Origin: Lelliottia wanjuensis
GTDB lineage: Bacteria; Pseudomonadota; Gammaproteobacteria; Enterobacterales; Enterobacteriaceae
Reading direction: 5' to 3'
Assembly (NCBI RefSeq): GCF_030238365.1
Contig: NZ_JASSOT010000054.1
Span: 150,555-214,554, forward strand
Length of the DNA stretch: 64,000 nucleotides
Shown here: piece after piece, positions 49,164 to 60,514 of the stretch
Layout of the letters: each line of letters starts with the position of its first letter
How positions within the stretch are numbered: position 1 is the first letter of the stretch
The notes under the pieces: model-generated
Databases searched by the model: none
What the model saw: only the letters and a program-made list of their open reading frames with translations
What the model was told of the DNA's origin: nothing
Translations under genes and position numbers: made by a program

Positions 49164-50018
49164 ATAGAGCGCCGGGCGAATCACGGTGATCCGGCGTTTT
49201 TCCAGCGCGAGGGCCAGAGGTTCGACATCCTCCACTGTTGCGCTGCGCCAGCTGGCCGCTTCGCCATAAACCCCGTGGGCGTGAAAGGCGTTGATGCGTA
49301 CCGGAACATCCCCCAGAGCGTGAATAAAGGCGCTCAACGGCCCGAGATGTTCGAAATAATCGCAACGATCGGGGATCACCAGCAGGCGCAGCTCCGTCAG
49401 CCGCTTATGGTGCGCCAGCCAGCGAATGCTGTTTTTGATCTGCGGGTTTTCGCGCCCGGTCAGGAACCGGTGATGTTCGTTATTCCACGCTTTCAGATCC
49501 AGCATCGCGCCATCCAACACCGGCAGCAGTTTTTGCCAGCCGGTTTCACTCAGCAGACCGTTACTGTCCACCAGACAGGTGAGATGCTTGAGCTTTTCAT
49601 CCGCCTTGACGGCACTGAACAGCGCCACCAGAAACGGCAGCTGGGTGGTGGCTTCCCCACCGCTGACGGTGATCCCTTCGATAAACGGCGCGACCTTACG
49701 GATCTGCCCGAGGATCTCCTCCACGCTAAAGCGGTGCGCCATCGGCGTGGACTGCTGCGGGCAGACGTGCAGGCAGGTATCGCACTTCTGACAGTCGCTC
49801 TCCTGCCACCACACCCGCCCGGCCTGAAGGGTCAGGGCATCGTTCGGACAGTGCACCACGCAGTCGCCGCAGTCATTGCAGCGACCAATGGTCCACGGGT
49901 TGTGGCAGGTTTTGCAGCGCAGATTACACCCCTGCAGGAACAGCGCCAGGCGGCTGCCCGGTCCGTCCACGCAGGAGAAGGGGATAACCTGACTAACTAA
50001 AGCGCATCTGCTGTTCAT
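49158..50018 (-). CDS. yjjW: Glycyl-radical enzyme activase YjjW
   Basis: 286 residues. Radical SAM cluster Cys31, Cys35, Cys38 (CNLRCKTC), then two ferredoxin-like 4Fe-4S motifs ([12 protein letters not shown] and [12 protein letters not shown]). Predicted to install the glycyl radical on its partner YjjI, which it overlaps by 26 bases. Tail overlaps yjjV by 6 bases. Confidence 0.92.
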   Translation of the reverse strand: MNSRCALVSQVIPFSCVDGPGSRLALFLQGCNLRCKTCHNPWTIGRCNDCGDCVVHCPNDALTLQAGRVWWQESDCQKCDTCLHVCPQQSTPMAHRFSVEEILGQIRKVAPFIEGITVSGGEATTQLPFLVALFSAVKADEKLKHLTCLVDSNGLLSETGWQKLLPVLDGAMLDLKAWNNEHHRFLTGRENPQIKNSIRWLAHHKRLTELRLLVIPDRCDYFEHLGPLSAFIHALGDVPVRINAFHAHGVYGEAASWRSATVEDVEPLALALEKRRITVIRPALYL

Positions 50019-51540
50019 GGCTGATCACGCGCGGCTGACGTTCAAGGATACGGGTATTGCGTGCGGCCTCTTCCCCGAGCCACGTGGTGTTGGTGCGAGA
50101 GCCCTCGGCGCGGTATTTCTCAAGATCCGACAGACGCACCATATACCCGGTGACGCGCACCAGATCGTTCCCGGCGACGTTGGCGGTGAACTCGCGCATC
50201 CCGGCGTTAAACGCCCCGAGACAGAGCTGAACCACCGCCTGCGGGTTACGCTTGATGGTTTCGTCCAGGGTCAGGATGTCGCTGATGCCCGAATGATAAT
50301 GTTTGTGATGCGGCGCGACGGCCAGCAGATGACTGATCGGGTCTGGCTCGTCGCCGTACGGCAGACGCGCTCCCGGCGTGGTGCCGGAATCCGAGCTGAT
50401 ACCCGACTGGGCATGCAGCATCGCGCGCTGTTTCCAGCCGTGTTTCACCGGCGTGTTTTCAACAAACGCTGCCAGCTGTTCGCTGATGCGATACCCCAGC
50501 GCATTGGCCCGATCGTCTTTGCCGTAACGCCCGTCCAGCCCGGCTTTCTCGCACAGGGTATTCACCGCTTCGGCCAGACCGTACATGCCAAACATCGGCA
50601 CAAAACGATCCGCATCAATCAGCCCCTCTTTCACCAGGAAGCTATTCTCAAAGAAGCCAGATCCCTGATAAAGGAAATCACAGCGCGCATCAATGATGGC
50701 GATCTGCTGCTGGCAGTAGTGCGGTAGCGTGCGGGTAAAGAAATCTTCCACCGATTCGCTGCTCTCGGCGATGGCCTTGAGATTGAGGCGAACCAGGGTG
50801 CTGCCACCGCCAGCCAGCGGCAGGGAGTTGTAACAACTCACCACGCCATAACGACCTTTTGTGAAAATTTTATCATTCACCGGACCATTAGAAATATGCG
50901 GTTTACTGCACTCGCAAATATTTTTTGCGACGCTTAACAGCAAATCGTCCGGCGTGATTTCCGGGTCGTAGATGAAAGTGAGATTCGGTGCAACCTGCTT
51001 CAGCTCTGCATCTGCGCGTAAAATAGCGCGCGTGACGGGGGTATCGGCAGGGCCGATGTTGGCGTGCATAAAGGCGTCGGGCAGGGTGCGGTCGAGGTAA
51101 CGCCAGAAACGTTTTATTCGGCTATCGATTTCGTCTTGTGTTAGAATTCTAACATAGGGTTGCAGCAGTGCGTCGAGATGGCCGAGAAACACCGGCATCG
51201 ATGTGACGGATGGAACATGGTGGTAGAGGATAGTCAGTAGCGACAGGGCGTCATCGAGATCTTTCGCCCCTTCCAGCTCTAACCACTCTGAGCCGTTCGC
51301 CAGGAATTTGGCGTAGTCCGGCAGAACGTAGCGCGGTTTGTAAGGCGCATGACCTTCAAACATGTCGCAAATAAACCCCTCGTCCAGTGCGGCGCGCGCC
51401 GCGGCTGAAAGCGTGGGGTAGGGCAGATTGTTTTCCGCTTCCAGCGCCAGAAAATGGCGTTTCTGCTCAGGCGTCAGTACCGGGCTTGTCACAATTTGCT
51501 GGCAACGTTGTTGCATGGCATCGAGACCGGAGGTGGACAT
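49993..51540 (-). CDS. yjjI: DUF3029 glycyl-radical-type protein YjjI
   Basis: 515 residues. The C-terminal RVTGYMVRL matches the glycyl-radical loop RVSGYxVRF; Gly is the presumed radical site. Reaction unknown; expected in anaerobic growth with YjjW as activase. Two DeoR operators of the divergent deo operon lie inside this coding sequence. Ribosome site AAGGAAG. Confidence 0.9.
   Translation of the reverse strand: MSTSGLDAMQQRCQQIVTSPVLTPEQKRHFLALEAENNLPYPTLSAAARAALDEGFICDMFEGHAPYKPRYVLPDYAKFLANGSEWLELEGAKDLDDALSLLTILYHHVPSVTSMPVFLGHLDALLQPYVRILTQDEIDSRIKRFWRYLDRTLPDAFMHANIGPADTPVTRAILRADAELKQVAPNLTFIYDPEITPDDLLLSVAKNICECSKPHISNGPVNDKIFTKGRYGVVSCYNSLPLAGGGSTLVRLNLKAIAESSESVEDFFTRTLPHYCQQQIAIIDARCDFLYQGSGFFENSFLVKEGLIDADRFVPMFGMYGLAEAVNTLCEKAGLDGRYGKDDRANALGYRISEQLAAFVENTPVKHGWKQRAMLHAQSGISSDSGTTPGARLPYGDEPDPISHLLAVAPHHKHYHSGISDILTLDETIKRNPQAVVQLCLGAFNAGMREFTANVAGNDLVRVTGYMVRLSDLEKYRAEGSRTNTTWLGEEAARNTRILERQPRVISHEQQMRFS
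50860..50875. promoter_or_regulatory. Candidate distal DeoR operator (OE-like)
   Basis: TGTGAAAATTTTATCA matches 12 of 16 positions of the deo operator and lies 279 bp from O1, close to the distance of E. coli OE from O1. Inside yjjI. Confidence 0.5.
51139..51154. promoter_or_regulatory. DeoR operator O1 (deoP1)
   Basis: Perfect palindrome TGTTAGAATTCTAACA, the deo operator consensus, inside the yjjI coding sequence 663 bases before deoC. Confidence 0.92.
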
Positions 51541-51669
51541 GTTCGCTTCCTTTTATTCTGCGGATGATGGGCAGATTGTAGAAACTCATCGTGCGAAGGC
51601 ATTTGATCCGACGCGGGTGAATGCTGTTTTAGCCAGCAGTTTGAAGAGTAAAGTTTGAAGTTGATCTCA

Positions 51670-51755
51670 TTACAGTAATGCAAATTTGTACGCAGTTTTC
51701 ATTAACTGTGATGAATGTCGAAGTGTGAATGCGGGTGAATGTTAGAATACTCACA
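51670..51755 (+). promoter_or_regulatory. deoP2 promoter with CRP/CytR sites and operator O2
   Basis: Two CRP-type sites (around TTACAGTAATGCAAATTTG and AACTGTGATGAATGTCG) flank a CytR-type spacer, followed by O2 TGTTAGAATACTCACA at 51740-51755 (13 of 16). Layout as E. coli deoP2; O2 is 601 bp from O1 (599 in E. coli). Confidence 0.88.
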
Positions 51756-51801
51756 GACCCGCACGGTGAAAATTTATACGGCGAAGCCGTTGGAGAATGT
51801 T

Positions 51802-52581
51802 ATGACCGATTTAACCGCAAGCAGCCTGCGCGCGTTGAAACTGATGGACCTGACCACCCTGAACGATGACGACACCAATGAAAAAGTGATCGCATTGTGC
51901 CATCAGGCGAAAACGCCGGTAGGCAATACCGCTGCTATCTGCATCTACCCACGTTTCATCCCGATTGCCCGTAAAACGCTGAACGCCCAGGGGACCCCTG
52001 ACGTGCGTATCGCGACGGTGACCAACTTCCCGCACGGTAACGACGACATCGACATCGCGCTGGCCGAAACCCGCGCAGCGATTGCCTACGGTGCAGATGA
52101 AGTGGACGTGGTCTTCCCGTACCGCGCGCTGATCGCCGGTAATGAGCAGGTGGGTTTTGACCTGGTGAAAGCCTGTAAAGATGCCTGTGCAGCGGCCAAC
52201 GTGCTGCTGAAAGTGATCATCGAAACCGGCGAGCTGAAAGAAGAAGCCCTGATTCGTAAAGCGTCTGAAATCTCTATCAAAGCCGGTGCGGATTTCATCA
52301 AAACCTCTACCGGTAAAGTGCCGGTCAATGCGACGCCAGAAAGCGCGCGCATCATGATGGAAGTGATCCGCGATATGGGCGTTTCCAAAACCGTTGGTTT
52401 CAAACCGGCGGGCGGCGTGCGTACTGCAGAAGACGCACAGCAGTTCCTGGCGATCGCTGACGAACTGTTTGGCGCCGACTGGGCGGATTCCCGTCACTAC
52501 CGCTTCGGCGCATCCAGCCTGCTGGCAAGCCTGCTGAAAGCGCTGGGTCACGGCGATGGCAAGAGCGCAAGCAGCTACTAA
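51802..52581 (+). CDS. deoC: Deoxyribose-phosphate aldolase
   Basis: 259 residues, as E. coli; ATG at 51802 (ORF upstream extension has no support). Schiff-base Lys167 in DFIKTSTGK, Asp102 and Lys201 regions present. Splits deoxyribose-5-phosphate into glyceraldehyde-3-phosphate and acetaldehyde; first gene of the deo operon. Confidence 0.96.
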   Translation: MTDLTASSLRALKLMDLTTLNDDDTNEKVIALCHQAKTPVGNTAAICIYPRFIPIARKTLNAQGTPDVRIATVTNFPHGNDDIDIALAETRAAIAYGADEVDVVFPYRALIAGNEQVGFDLVKACKDACAAANVLLKVIIETGELKEEALIRKASEISIKAGADFIKTSTGKVPVNATPESARIMMEVIRDMGVSKTVGFKPAGGVRTAEDAQQFLAIADELFGADWADSRHYRFGASSLLASLLKALGHGDGKSASSY

Positions 52582-52590
52582 GTCTTTTAT

Positions 52591-52690
52591 TGCCGGATCT
52601 GTAGCGGCGTAGGCTGGATAAGGCGCAGCCGCTATCCGGCATCAATACGACAGCCGGGTGGCGCGTTGCTCACTCGGCCTACAACGGCCT
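52591..52690. repeat. BIME between deoC and deoA
   Basis: Two REP-like palindromes in opposite orientation; may stabilise deoC mRNA. Confidence 0.8.
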
Positions 52691-52715
52691 TCTACTCTTT
52701 CCCCTGGGGGTTACC

Positions 52716-54038
52716 GTGTTTCTCGCACAAGAAATTATTCGTAAAAAACGTGATGGTCATGCATTAAGCGACGAAGAAATCCGCTTCTTTATCAACGGTA
52801 TTCGCGACAACACCATCTCTGAAGGGCAGATTGCCGCCCTGGCGATGACCATTTTCTTCCACGATATGGCGATGCCGGAACGTGTATCGCTGACCATGGC
52901 GATGCGGGATTCAGGGACCGTCCTGGACTGGAAAAGCCTTAACCTCAACGGCCCGATTGTGGACAAACACTCCACCGGCGGCGTAGGCGATGTGACTTCC
53001 CTGATGCTCGGCCCAATGGTCGCAGCCTGCGGCGGTTATATCCCAATGATCTCTGGCCGTGGTCTGGGCCATACGGGCGGTACGCTCGACAAACTGGAAG
53101 CCATTCCGGGCTTCGATATCTTCCCGGATGACCAGCGCTTCCGCGACATTATTAAAGACGTTGGTGTGGCGATTATCGGCCAGACCAGCTCTCTTGCTCC
53201 GGCGGATAAACGCTTTTACGCCACCCGCGACATCACCGCGACCGTCGATTCCATTCCGCTGATCACCGCCTCGATCCTCGCTAAAAAGCTGGCCGAAGGT
53301 CTGGATGCGCTGGTGATGGACGTGAAAGTGGGTAGCGGCGCGTTTATGCCGACCTACGAACTCTCTGCGGCACTGGCCGAAGCGATCGTTGGCGTCTCCA
53401 ACGGCGCAGGCGTGCGCACCACCGCGCTGCTGACCGATATGAACCAGGTCCTGGCCTCCAGCGCCGGTAACGCCGTCGAAGTGCGCGAAGCCGTGCAGTT
53501 CCTGACCGGCGAATACCGCAACCCGCGTCTGCTCGACGTCACCATGGCCCTGTGCGTGGAGATGCTGATCTCCGGCAAGCTTGCCAAAGACGACGCCGAC
53601 GCGCGCGCGAAACTGCAGGCGGTGCTGGATAACGGTAAAGCGGCGGAGATCTTTGGCCGCATGGTTGCGGCGCAAAAAGGCCCAACTGATTTCGTCGAAA
53701 ACTACGCGAAATACCTGCCAACCGCGACGCTGAGCAAAGCGGTGTACGCCGATGCGGAAGGGTTTGTTTCCGCGATGGACACTCGCGCGCTGGGTATGGC
53801 TGTCGTCTCGATGGGCGGCGGACGTCGTCAGGCATCGGACACCATTGATTACAGCGTCGGCTTTACCGATATGGCGCGTCTTGGCGACAGCGTCGACGGA
53901 CAGCGTCCGCTGGCGGTGATCCACGCCAAAGACGAAGCCAGCTGGCAGGAAGCGGCGAAAGCGGTGAAAGCGGCCATTAAACTTGACGACACAGCTCCCG
54001 AAACCACACCAACCGTCTATCGTCGTATCACCGAATAG
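52716..54038 (+). CDS. deoA: Thymidine phosphorylase
   Basis: 440 residues with GTG start after CTGGGGG. Signature [13 protein letters not shown] and [16 protein letters not shown]. Phosphorolysis of thymidine and deoxyuridine to base and deoxyribose-1-phosphate. Confidence 0.96.
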   Translation: MFLAQEIIRKKRDGHALSDEEIRFFINGIRDNTISEGQIAALAMTIFFHDMAMPERVSLTMAMRDSGTVLDWKSLNLNGPIVDKHSTGGVGDVTSLMLGPMVAACGGYIPMISGRGLGHTGGTLDKLEAIPGFDIFPDDQRFRDIIKDVGVAIIGQTSSLAPADKRFYATRDITATVDSIPLITASILAKKLAEGLDALVMDVKVGSGAFMPTYELSAALAEAIVGVSNGAGVRTTALLTDMNQVLASSAGNAVEVREAVQFLTGEYRNPRLLDVTMALCVEMLISGKLAKDDADARAKLQAVLDNGKAAEIFGRMVAAQKGPTDFVENYAKYLPTATLSKAVYADAEGFVSAMDTRALGMAVVSMGGGRRQASDTIDYSVGFTDMARLGDSVDGQRPLAVIHAKDEASWQEAAKAVKAAIKLDDTAPETTPTVYRRITE

Positions 54039-54068
54039 CGGTATACTGATCTGATCGGTTTTTTATGA

Positions 54069-55322
<1,254 letters not shown>

Positions 55323-55324
55323 TG

Positions 55325-55402
55325 CGCATGCCCGGCGGCGCTACGCTTGCCGGGCCTACGATTTTGTAGGTCGGGTCAGGCGCAGCCGCCACCCGACAAA
55401 AC
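55325..55402. repeat. BIME between deoB and deoD
   Basis: Two REP units (CCCGGCGGCGCTACGCTTGC and GTCGGGTCAGGCGCAGCC types) fill the deoB-deoD gap. Confidence 0.82.
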
Positions 55403-55425
55403 AACACTTTTAAAAGGATCTGAAG

Positions 55426-56148
55426 ATGGCTACCCCACACATTAATGCAGAAATGGGCGATTTCGCGGACGTAGTATTAATGCCTGGCGACCCGCTGCGC
55501 GCGAAGCACATTGCTGAAACCTTCCTCGAAGACGTGCGTGAAGTGAACAACGTGCGCGGCATGCTGGGCTTCACCGGGACTTACAAAGGCCGCAAAATCT
55601 CCGTAATGGGCCACGGTATGGGTATCCCGTCCTGCTCCATCTACACCAAAGAGCTGATCACCGATTTCGGCGTGAAGAAAATCATCCGCGTGGGCTCTTG
55701 CGGTGCCGTGCGTATGGACGTGAAATTGCGTGACGTGGTCATCGGTATGGGTGCTTGCACCGATTCCAAAGTAAACCGTATGCGTTTCAAGGATCATGAC
55801 TTCGCGGCAATCGCTGACTTCGGCATGGTACGTAACGCGGTAGACGCAGCCAAAGCGCTGGGCGTTGACGCGCGCGTTGGTAACATCTTCTCTGCTGACC
55901 TGTTCTACTCTCCGGACGGCGGCGAAATGTTCGATGTGATGGAAAAATACGGCATCCTGGGCGTGGAAATGGAAGCGGCAGGCATCTACGGCGTCGCGGC
56001 TGAGTTTGGTGCGAAAGCGCTGACCATCTGCACCGTGTCTGACCACATCCGTACTCACGAGCAGACCACTGCCGCTGAGCGTCAGACCACCTTCAACGAC
56101 ATGATCAAAATCGCGCTGGAATCTGTTCTGCTGGGCGATAAAGAGTAA
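55426..56148 (+). CDS. deoD: Purine nucleoside phosphorylase DeoD-type
   Basis: 240 residues, one more than E. coli: an extra Gly in [10 protein letters not shown]. Phosphate loop GMGIPS, catalytic Asp in TVSDHI. Hexameric enzyme cleaving purine (deoxy)nucleosides. Last gene of the operon; AAGGAT ribosome site. Confidence 0.95.
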   Translation: MATPHINAEMGDFADVVLMPGDPLRAKHIAETFLEDVREVNNVRGMLGFTGTYKGRKISVMGHGMGIPSCSIYTKELITDFGVKKIIRVGSCGAVRMDVKLRDVVIGMGACTDSKVNRMRFKDHDFAAIADFGMVRNAVDAAKALGVDARVGNIFSADLFYSPDGGEMFDVMEKYGILGVEMEAAGIYGVAAEFGAKALTICTVSDHIRTHEQTTAAERQTTFNDMIKIALESVLLGDKE

Positions 56149-56156
56149 GTTTGTTT

Positions 56157-56192
56157 TGTGCCGGGTGGCGGCTTCGCCTTACCCGGCCTACA
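56157..56192. repeat. Single REP unit after deoD
   Basis: GCCGGGTGGCGGCTTCGCC paired with the TTACCCGGC end; 8 bases after the deoD stop. Confidence 0.8.
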
Positions 56193-56202
56193 AGGTGAAC
56201 GC

Positions 56203-56230
56203 AAAACGGCAACCCAAGGTTGCCGTTTTT
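56203..56230 (+). terminator. deo operon terminator
   Basis: AAAACGGCAACC / GGTTGCCGTTTT with CAA loop and T tail; also faces lplA on the other strand. Confidence 0.9.
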
Positions 56231-56240
56231 TATGTTTTCT

Positions 56241-56275
56241 CCCTCTCCCCGTGGGAGAGGGCCGGGGTGAGGGCA
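56241..56275. repeat. Palindromic repeat (CCCTCTCCC family)
   Basis: CCCTCTCCCC-GT-GGGAGAGGG followed by CCGGGGTGAGGGCACC, the full form of the repeat seen at 38714, 61765 and 63873. Confidence 0.72.
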
Positions 56276-56296
56276 CCAGACCGCACTCATCTCACC

Positions 56297-57313
56297 TCAC
56301 CGCACCGCTTTCGCCACCCACTCTGACAACTCACGCAACTCTTTTTCCTGCTCCGGGAATTCTGCTATCAGCGCATCACACGCCTGCTGCAAGCACTCCG
56401 CACGATACAAACATCCCTGCAAACGGGCTGCCAGCGCTTCCAGCGGGGCCGGGTTCAGACTATCGGTAAACACCTGCGTGCGCGTGATAACTCCGCGCTC
56501 GACGTCGAAATGCAGCTCCACGCCACCCCAGGTGAAACGCTCATCCAGCAGATGCGAGAACGCCGGAGCCTGACCGAAGTTCCACTCCCAGCTGCTCTGA
56601 CGCGCAAAGGTCTCGGCAAAATTCGGTAGGTCCGGGGTGTGGTCCGGGGAGATCACTTCCGCCTCGACGCGCTCGCCGTAATGGTCAAAGAACGCCTCCT
56701 GGATCGCCGCGCAGATCTGTTCGTGGGTCACGCCGGGCAACAGCTCAACCAGATTCGCCACGCGGCCGCGCACCGAGGTAATCCCCTTGGCCTGCAGCTT
56801 TTTCTTATCGGGATTGAGATAGTTTGCCAGACGGCTTAAATCGGCGTTGAGCAGCAGAGTGCCGTGGTGGAAACCGCGATCTTTGGTTTCGCGATAGGCC
56901 GAGCCGGAGACTTTCCGGTCGCCTTCCGGCGTTTTGACCACCAGGTCGTTGCGCCCGGAGGCTTCCGCCGTCACGCCGAGGGCATTCAGGGCGTTCAGCA
57001 CAATCGCCGTGGAGATGGTTTTATCGTACTCCGGTTTCCCGGCCATAAAGGTAAAGCAGGTATTCCCGAGGTCGTGGAACACCGCGCCGCCGCCGCTGCT
57101 GCGACGGGCCAGGCGGACGTTGTCCTCTTCCATGCGCCGCGTGTTGCACTCTTTCCACGGGTTCTGCGCGCGGCCAATGACCACCGTATCGGCATTGCGC
57201 CAGAGGAACAGGACGCGCTGGGTGGCAGGCATCTGGCGGAAGATGCACTCTTCCACCGCGAGGTTGAACCAGGGATCGTAAGAGTCAGAGATAAGCAGGC
57301 GGAGCGTCGTCAT
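56297..57313 (-). CDS. lplA: Lipoate-protein ligase A
   Basis: 338 residues, as E. coli. Lipoate-binding [15 protein letters not shown] (about 69-83) and Lys in [10 protein letters not shown] (near 133). Uses ATP to attach free lipoate to E2 and GcvH proteins. Downstream of ytjB on the same strand. Confidence 0.95.
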   Translation of the reverse strand: MTTLRLLISDSYDPWFNLAVEECIFRQMPATQRVLFLWRNADTVVIGRAQNPWKECNTRRMEEDNVRLARRSSGGGAVFHDLGNTCFTFMAGKPEYDKTISTAIVLNALNALGVTAEASGRNDLVVKTPEGDRKVSGSAYRETKDRGFHHGTLLLNADLSRLANYLNPDKKKLQAKGITSVRGRVANLVELLPGVTHEQICAAIQEAFFDHYGERVEAEVISPDHTPDLPNFAETFARQSSWEWNFGQAPAFSHLLDERFTWGGVELHFDVERGVITRTQVFTDSLNPAPLEALAARLQGCLYRAECLQQACDALIAEFPEQEKELRELSEWVAKAVR

Positions 57314-57352
57314 GGCAGATTTCCTTTTCCGAATCGTCCGCCCATTTTACCA

Positions 57353-57997
57353 CTATTCTTTCTTCTCGCTCTCTTCCTCTTCCGGCACCGATTTGCTGGC
57401 CGTCAGCAGGAAGGGCGACTGCTGCCAGCGCGTGCGTTTGCCCTGCAACAGCGTGCGCGTTAACACCACGCCAATCGCCAGCGAAAGGAGTAACATCAGA
57501 CGCAGAATGTTGGTGGTGTTATCCACCTGTTTGGCTTCGGTCGGTAGGGTGTGGGTGTCGAGGGTGAGACGCAGATAGCCGAGCGGGCCATTTTTGCCCT
57601 GAATCGGCTCGACGATTTGCTGATTGAAATAGCCGCCGGCCTTTTTGCCGTCCAGCGCCAGCCGGTCGCGGACGTCAACGTGCTCACCGGCTCGGGCAAT
57701 GAGATCGCCCTGTTCGTCGTACACGCCCGCGTCCAGAATGCGGCTGTTTTCCGTAATCTGACGCAGAATTTGCGCGATGCGTTTATCGTCCGGCGTCTCG
57801 GTGCGCATCGCAGGGGCGACGCTCAGGGTGACCTGGCGGGCGAGGGTTCGCGCCAGCTCTTCGAGCTGTGGATTACGTTGTCGTTGATGATTCTGGCTAA
57901 ACCAGGATGCCCCTTGCATCAGCGCCACCAGAAGCGCGAGGCAGGACAGGACAATCACTGCACGATGTAGCCGGAATTTCAGTTTTGCGCGAGCCAT
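57353..57997 (-). CDS. ytjB: YtjB (Smp) membrane protein
   Basis: 214 residues. Transmembrane helices near 14-31 and 168-182 around a periplasmic domain of AhpA/YtjB type. Function unclear. Divergent from serB and upstream of lplA, as in E. coli. Confidence 0.9.
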   Translation of the reverse strand: MARAKLKFRLHRAVIVLSCLALLVALMQGASWFSQNHQRQRNPQLEELARTLARQVTLSVAPAMRTETPDDKRIAQILRQITENSRILDAGVYDEQGDLIARAGEHVDVRDRLALDGKKAGGYFNQQIVEPIQGKNGPLGYLRLTLDTHTLPTEAKQVDNTTNILRLMLLLSLAIGVVLTRTLLQGKRTRWQQSPFLLTASKSVPEEEESEKKE

Positions 57998-58114
57998 ATT
58001 CCACCTGCTGAAAATTTACGGCTTAATGTTGCCAGAAGTGATGGTTACAGGGTAGCCTCATGCGTTATTTTCCCCCTGGAACCTTCCGGCGCGAACCAAT
58101 TTACAGGAGCTTCA

Positions 58115-59083
58115 ATGCCGAACATTACCTGGTGCGACCTGACCGATGACGTCTCTTTATGGCCAGGATTGCCGCTCTCATTAAGTGGCGACGAGGTCAT
58201 GCCTCTGGACTACCATGCGGGGCGTAGCGGCTGGCTGCTGTATGGCCGTGGCCTGGATAAGCAGCGCCTGACCCAATACCAAACCAAGCTCGGCGCGGCG
58301 ATGGTGATCGTGGCGGCCTGGTGCGTGGAAGATTATCAGGTGCTGCGTCTGGCCGGTTCGCTGACGCAGCGCGCCACCCGTCTGGCACATGAAGCCGGGC
58401 TGGATGTGGCTCCGCTGGGGAAAATCCCGCATCTGAAAACGCCAGGGCTGCTGGTGATGGATATGGATTCGACCGCCATCCAGATTGAGTGCATCGACGA
58501 AATCGCCAAACTGGCCGGCAGCGGCGAGATGGTGGCGGAAGTGACCGAGCGTGCGATGCGCGGCGAACTCGATTTTGCCGCCAGCCTGAAACAGCGCGTC
58601 GCCACCCTGAAAGGGGCCGATGCCAACATTCTGCGCCAGGTGCGCGACGAACTGCCGTTAATGCCAGGCCTCACTCAACTGGTGCTGAAGCTCGAAACGC
58701 TTGGCTGGAAAGTGGCGATTGCTTCCGGCGGGTTCACCTTCTTTGCGGACTACCTGCGTGACAAACTGCGTTTGACCACGGTGGTCGCCAACGAGCTGGA
58801 GATCCGCGACGGTAAACTGACCGGGGAAGTGATCGGCGATATCGTGGATGCGCAGTACAAAGCCAACACCCTCACGCGCCTGGCGGAAAAATTCGAAATC
58901 CCTGTCGCGCAGACCGTTGCCATCGGCGATGGCGCGAACGATCTGCCGATGATTAAAGTGGCGGGTCTGGGCATCGCCTATCATGCCAAGCCAAAAGTAA
59001 ACGAAAAGACAGAAGTCACCATTCGTCATGCTGATCTGATGGGCGTGTTCTGCATCCTGTCCGGCAGCGTGAATCAGAAATAA
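58115..59083 (+). CDS. serB: Phosphoserine phosphatase
   Basis: 322 residues. HAD motif MDMDST with nucleophile Asp116 and Asp118, motif II ASGGFT, motif III GDGANDLPM. Last step of serine synthesis. Followed by radA after 13 bases. Confidence 0.96.
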   Translation: MPNITWCDLTDDVSLWPGLPLSLSGDEVMPLDYHAGRSGWLLYGRGLDKQRLTQYQTKLGAAMVIVAAWCVEDYQVLRLAGSLTQRATRLAHEAGLDVAPLGKIPHLKTPGLLVMDMDSTAIQIECIDEIAKLAGSGEMVAEVTERAMRGELDFAASLKQRVATLKGADANILRQVRDELPLMPGLTQLVLKLETLGWKVAIASGGFTFFADYLRDKLRLTTVVANELEIRDGKLTGEVIGDIVDAQYKANTLTRLAEKFEIPVAQTVAIGDGANDLPMIKVAGLGIAYHAKPKVNEKTEVTIRHADLMGVFCILSGSVNQK

Positions 59084-59096
59084 TCAGAGGTAAACC

Positions 59097-60479
59097 GTGG
59101 CGAAAGCTCCAAAACGCGCATTTGTCTGTAATGAATGTGGTGCGGATTATCCGCGCTGGCAGGGGCAGTGCAGCGCCTGTCATGCCTGGAACACCATCAC
59201 CGAAGTGCGCGTGGCCGCTTCGCCAACCGTGGCCCGCAACGAGCGTCTGACAGGCTATGCGGGTAACGCCGGCGTCTCGAAAGTGCAAAAACTTTCTGAG
59301 ATCAGCCTCGATGAAGTGCCGCGCTTCTCCACCGGTTTTAAAGAGTTTGACCGCGTCCTGGGCGGCGGCGTGGTGCCGGGCAGCGCAATCCTGATCGGCG
59401 GTAACCCCGGTGCCGGTAAATCGACGCTGCTGCTGCAAACCCTGTGCAAGCTCTCTGAGCAGATGAAAACCCTGTATGTCACCGGGGAAGAGTCGCTGCA
59501 ACAGGTGGCGATGCGCGCGCACCGTCTCGGTCTGCCGACCGGCAATCTGAATATGCTGTCGGAAACCAGCATCGAACAGATCTGCATGATCGCCGATGAA
59601 GAGCAGCCGAAGCTGATGGTTATCGACTCCATCCAGGTGATGCACATGGCGGACATTCAGTCCTCGCCGGGCAGCGTGGCGCAGGTGCGCGAAACCGCAG
59701 CCTATCTGACGCGCTTCGCCAAAACGCGCGGCGTGGCGATCGTGATGGTCGGCCACGTCACCAAAGACGGCTCGCTGGCCGGTCCGAAAGTGCTGGAGCA
59801 CTGCATCGACTGCTCGGTGATGCTCGACGGCGACGCCGATTCCCGCTTCCGCACCCTGCGCAGTCACAAAAACCGTTTTGGTGCGGTGAATGAGCTGGGC
59901 GTTTTCGCCATGACCGAACAGGGGCTGCGTGAAGTCAGCAATCCGTCGGCGATTTTCCTTAGCCGTGGCGAAGAAGAGACGCCGGGCAGTTCGGTAATGG
60001 TGCTCTGGGAAGGGACGCGCCCGCTGCTGGTCGAGATTCAGGCGCTGGTGGATCAGTCGATGATGGGCAACCCGCGTCGCGTGGCCGTTGGTCTTGAGCA
60101 GAACCGTTTAGCGATTCTGCTGGCGGTACTGCACCGCCACGGCGGGCTACAGATGGCGGATCAGGACGTGTTCGTCAACGTGGTCGGCGGCGTGAAAGTG
60201 ACCGAAACCAGTGCCGACCTGGCCTTGCTGCTGGCGATGGTTTCCAGCCTGCGCAACCGACCGTTGCCGCAGGATCTGGTGGTCTTTGGCGAAGTGGGGC
60301 TGGCAGGGGAAATTCGCCCGGTCCCGAGCGGACAGGAGCGTATCTCCGAAGCGGCGAAACACGGTTTCCGTCGCGCGATTGTGCCTGCTGCCAACGTGCC
60401 GAAAAAAGTGCCGGAAGGGATGAAAATTTTCCCCGTCAAAAAACTCTCCGATGCGTTAAATGTTTTTGACGACATATAA
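59097..60479 (+). CDS. radA: DNA repair protein RadA
   Basis: 460 residues, GTG start as in E. coli. N-terminal zinc finger CNEC-x-CSAC, RecA-like ATPase with Walker A GGNPGAGKST, RadA motif KNRFG, and Lon-type C-terminal domain. Promotes branch migration in recombination. Confidence 0.96.
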   Translation: MAKAPKRAFVCNECGADYPRWQGQCSACHAWNTITEVRVAASPTVARNERLTGYAGNAGVSKVQKLSEISLDEVPRFSTGFKEFDRVLGGGVVPGSAILIGGNPGAGKSTLLLQTLCKLSEQMKTLYVTGEESLQQVAMRAHRLGLPTGNLNMLSETSIEQICMIADEEQPKLMVIDSIQVMHMADIQSSPGSVAQVRETAAYLTRFAKTRGVAIVMVGHVTKDGSLAGPKVLEHCIDCSVMLDGDADSRFRTLRSHKNRFGAVNELGVFAMTEQGLREVSNPSAIFLSRGEEETPGSSVMVLWEGTRPLLVEIQALVDQSMMGNPRRVAVGLEQNRLAILLAVLHRHGGLQMADQDVFVNVVGGVKVTETSADLALLLAMVSSLRNRPLPQDLVVFGEVGLAGEIRPVPSGQERISEAAKHGFRRAIVPAANVPKKVPEGMKIFPVKKLSDALNVFDDI

Positions 60480-60514
60480 TTACCTATTCGATTTTGCAGG
60501 AGGCACCGTAATTT

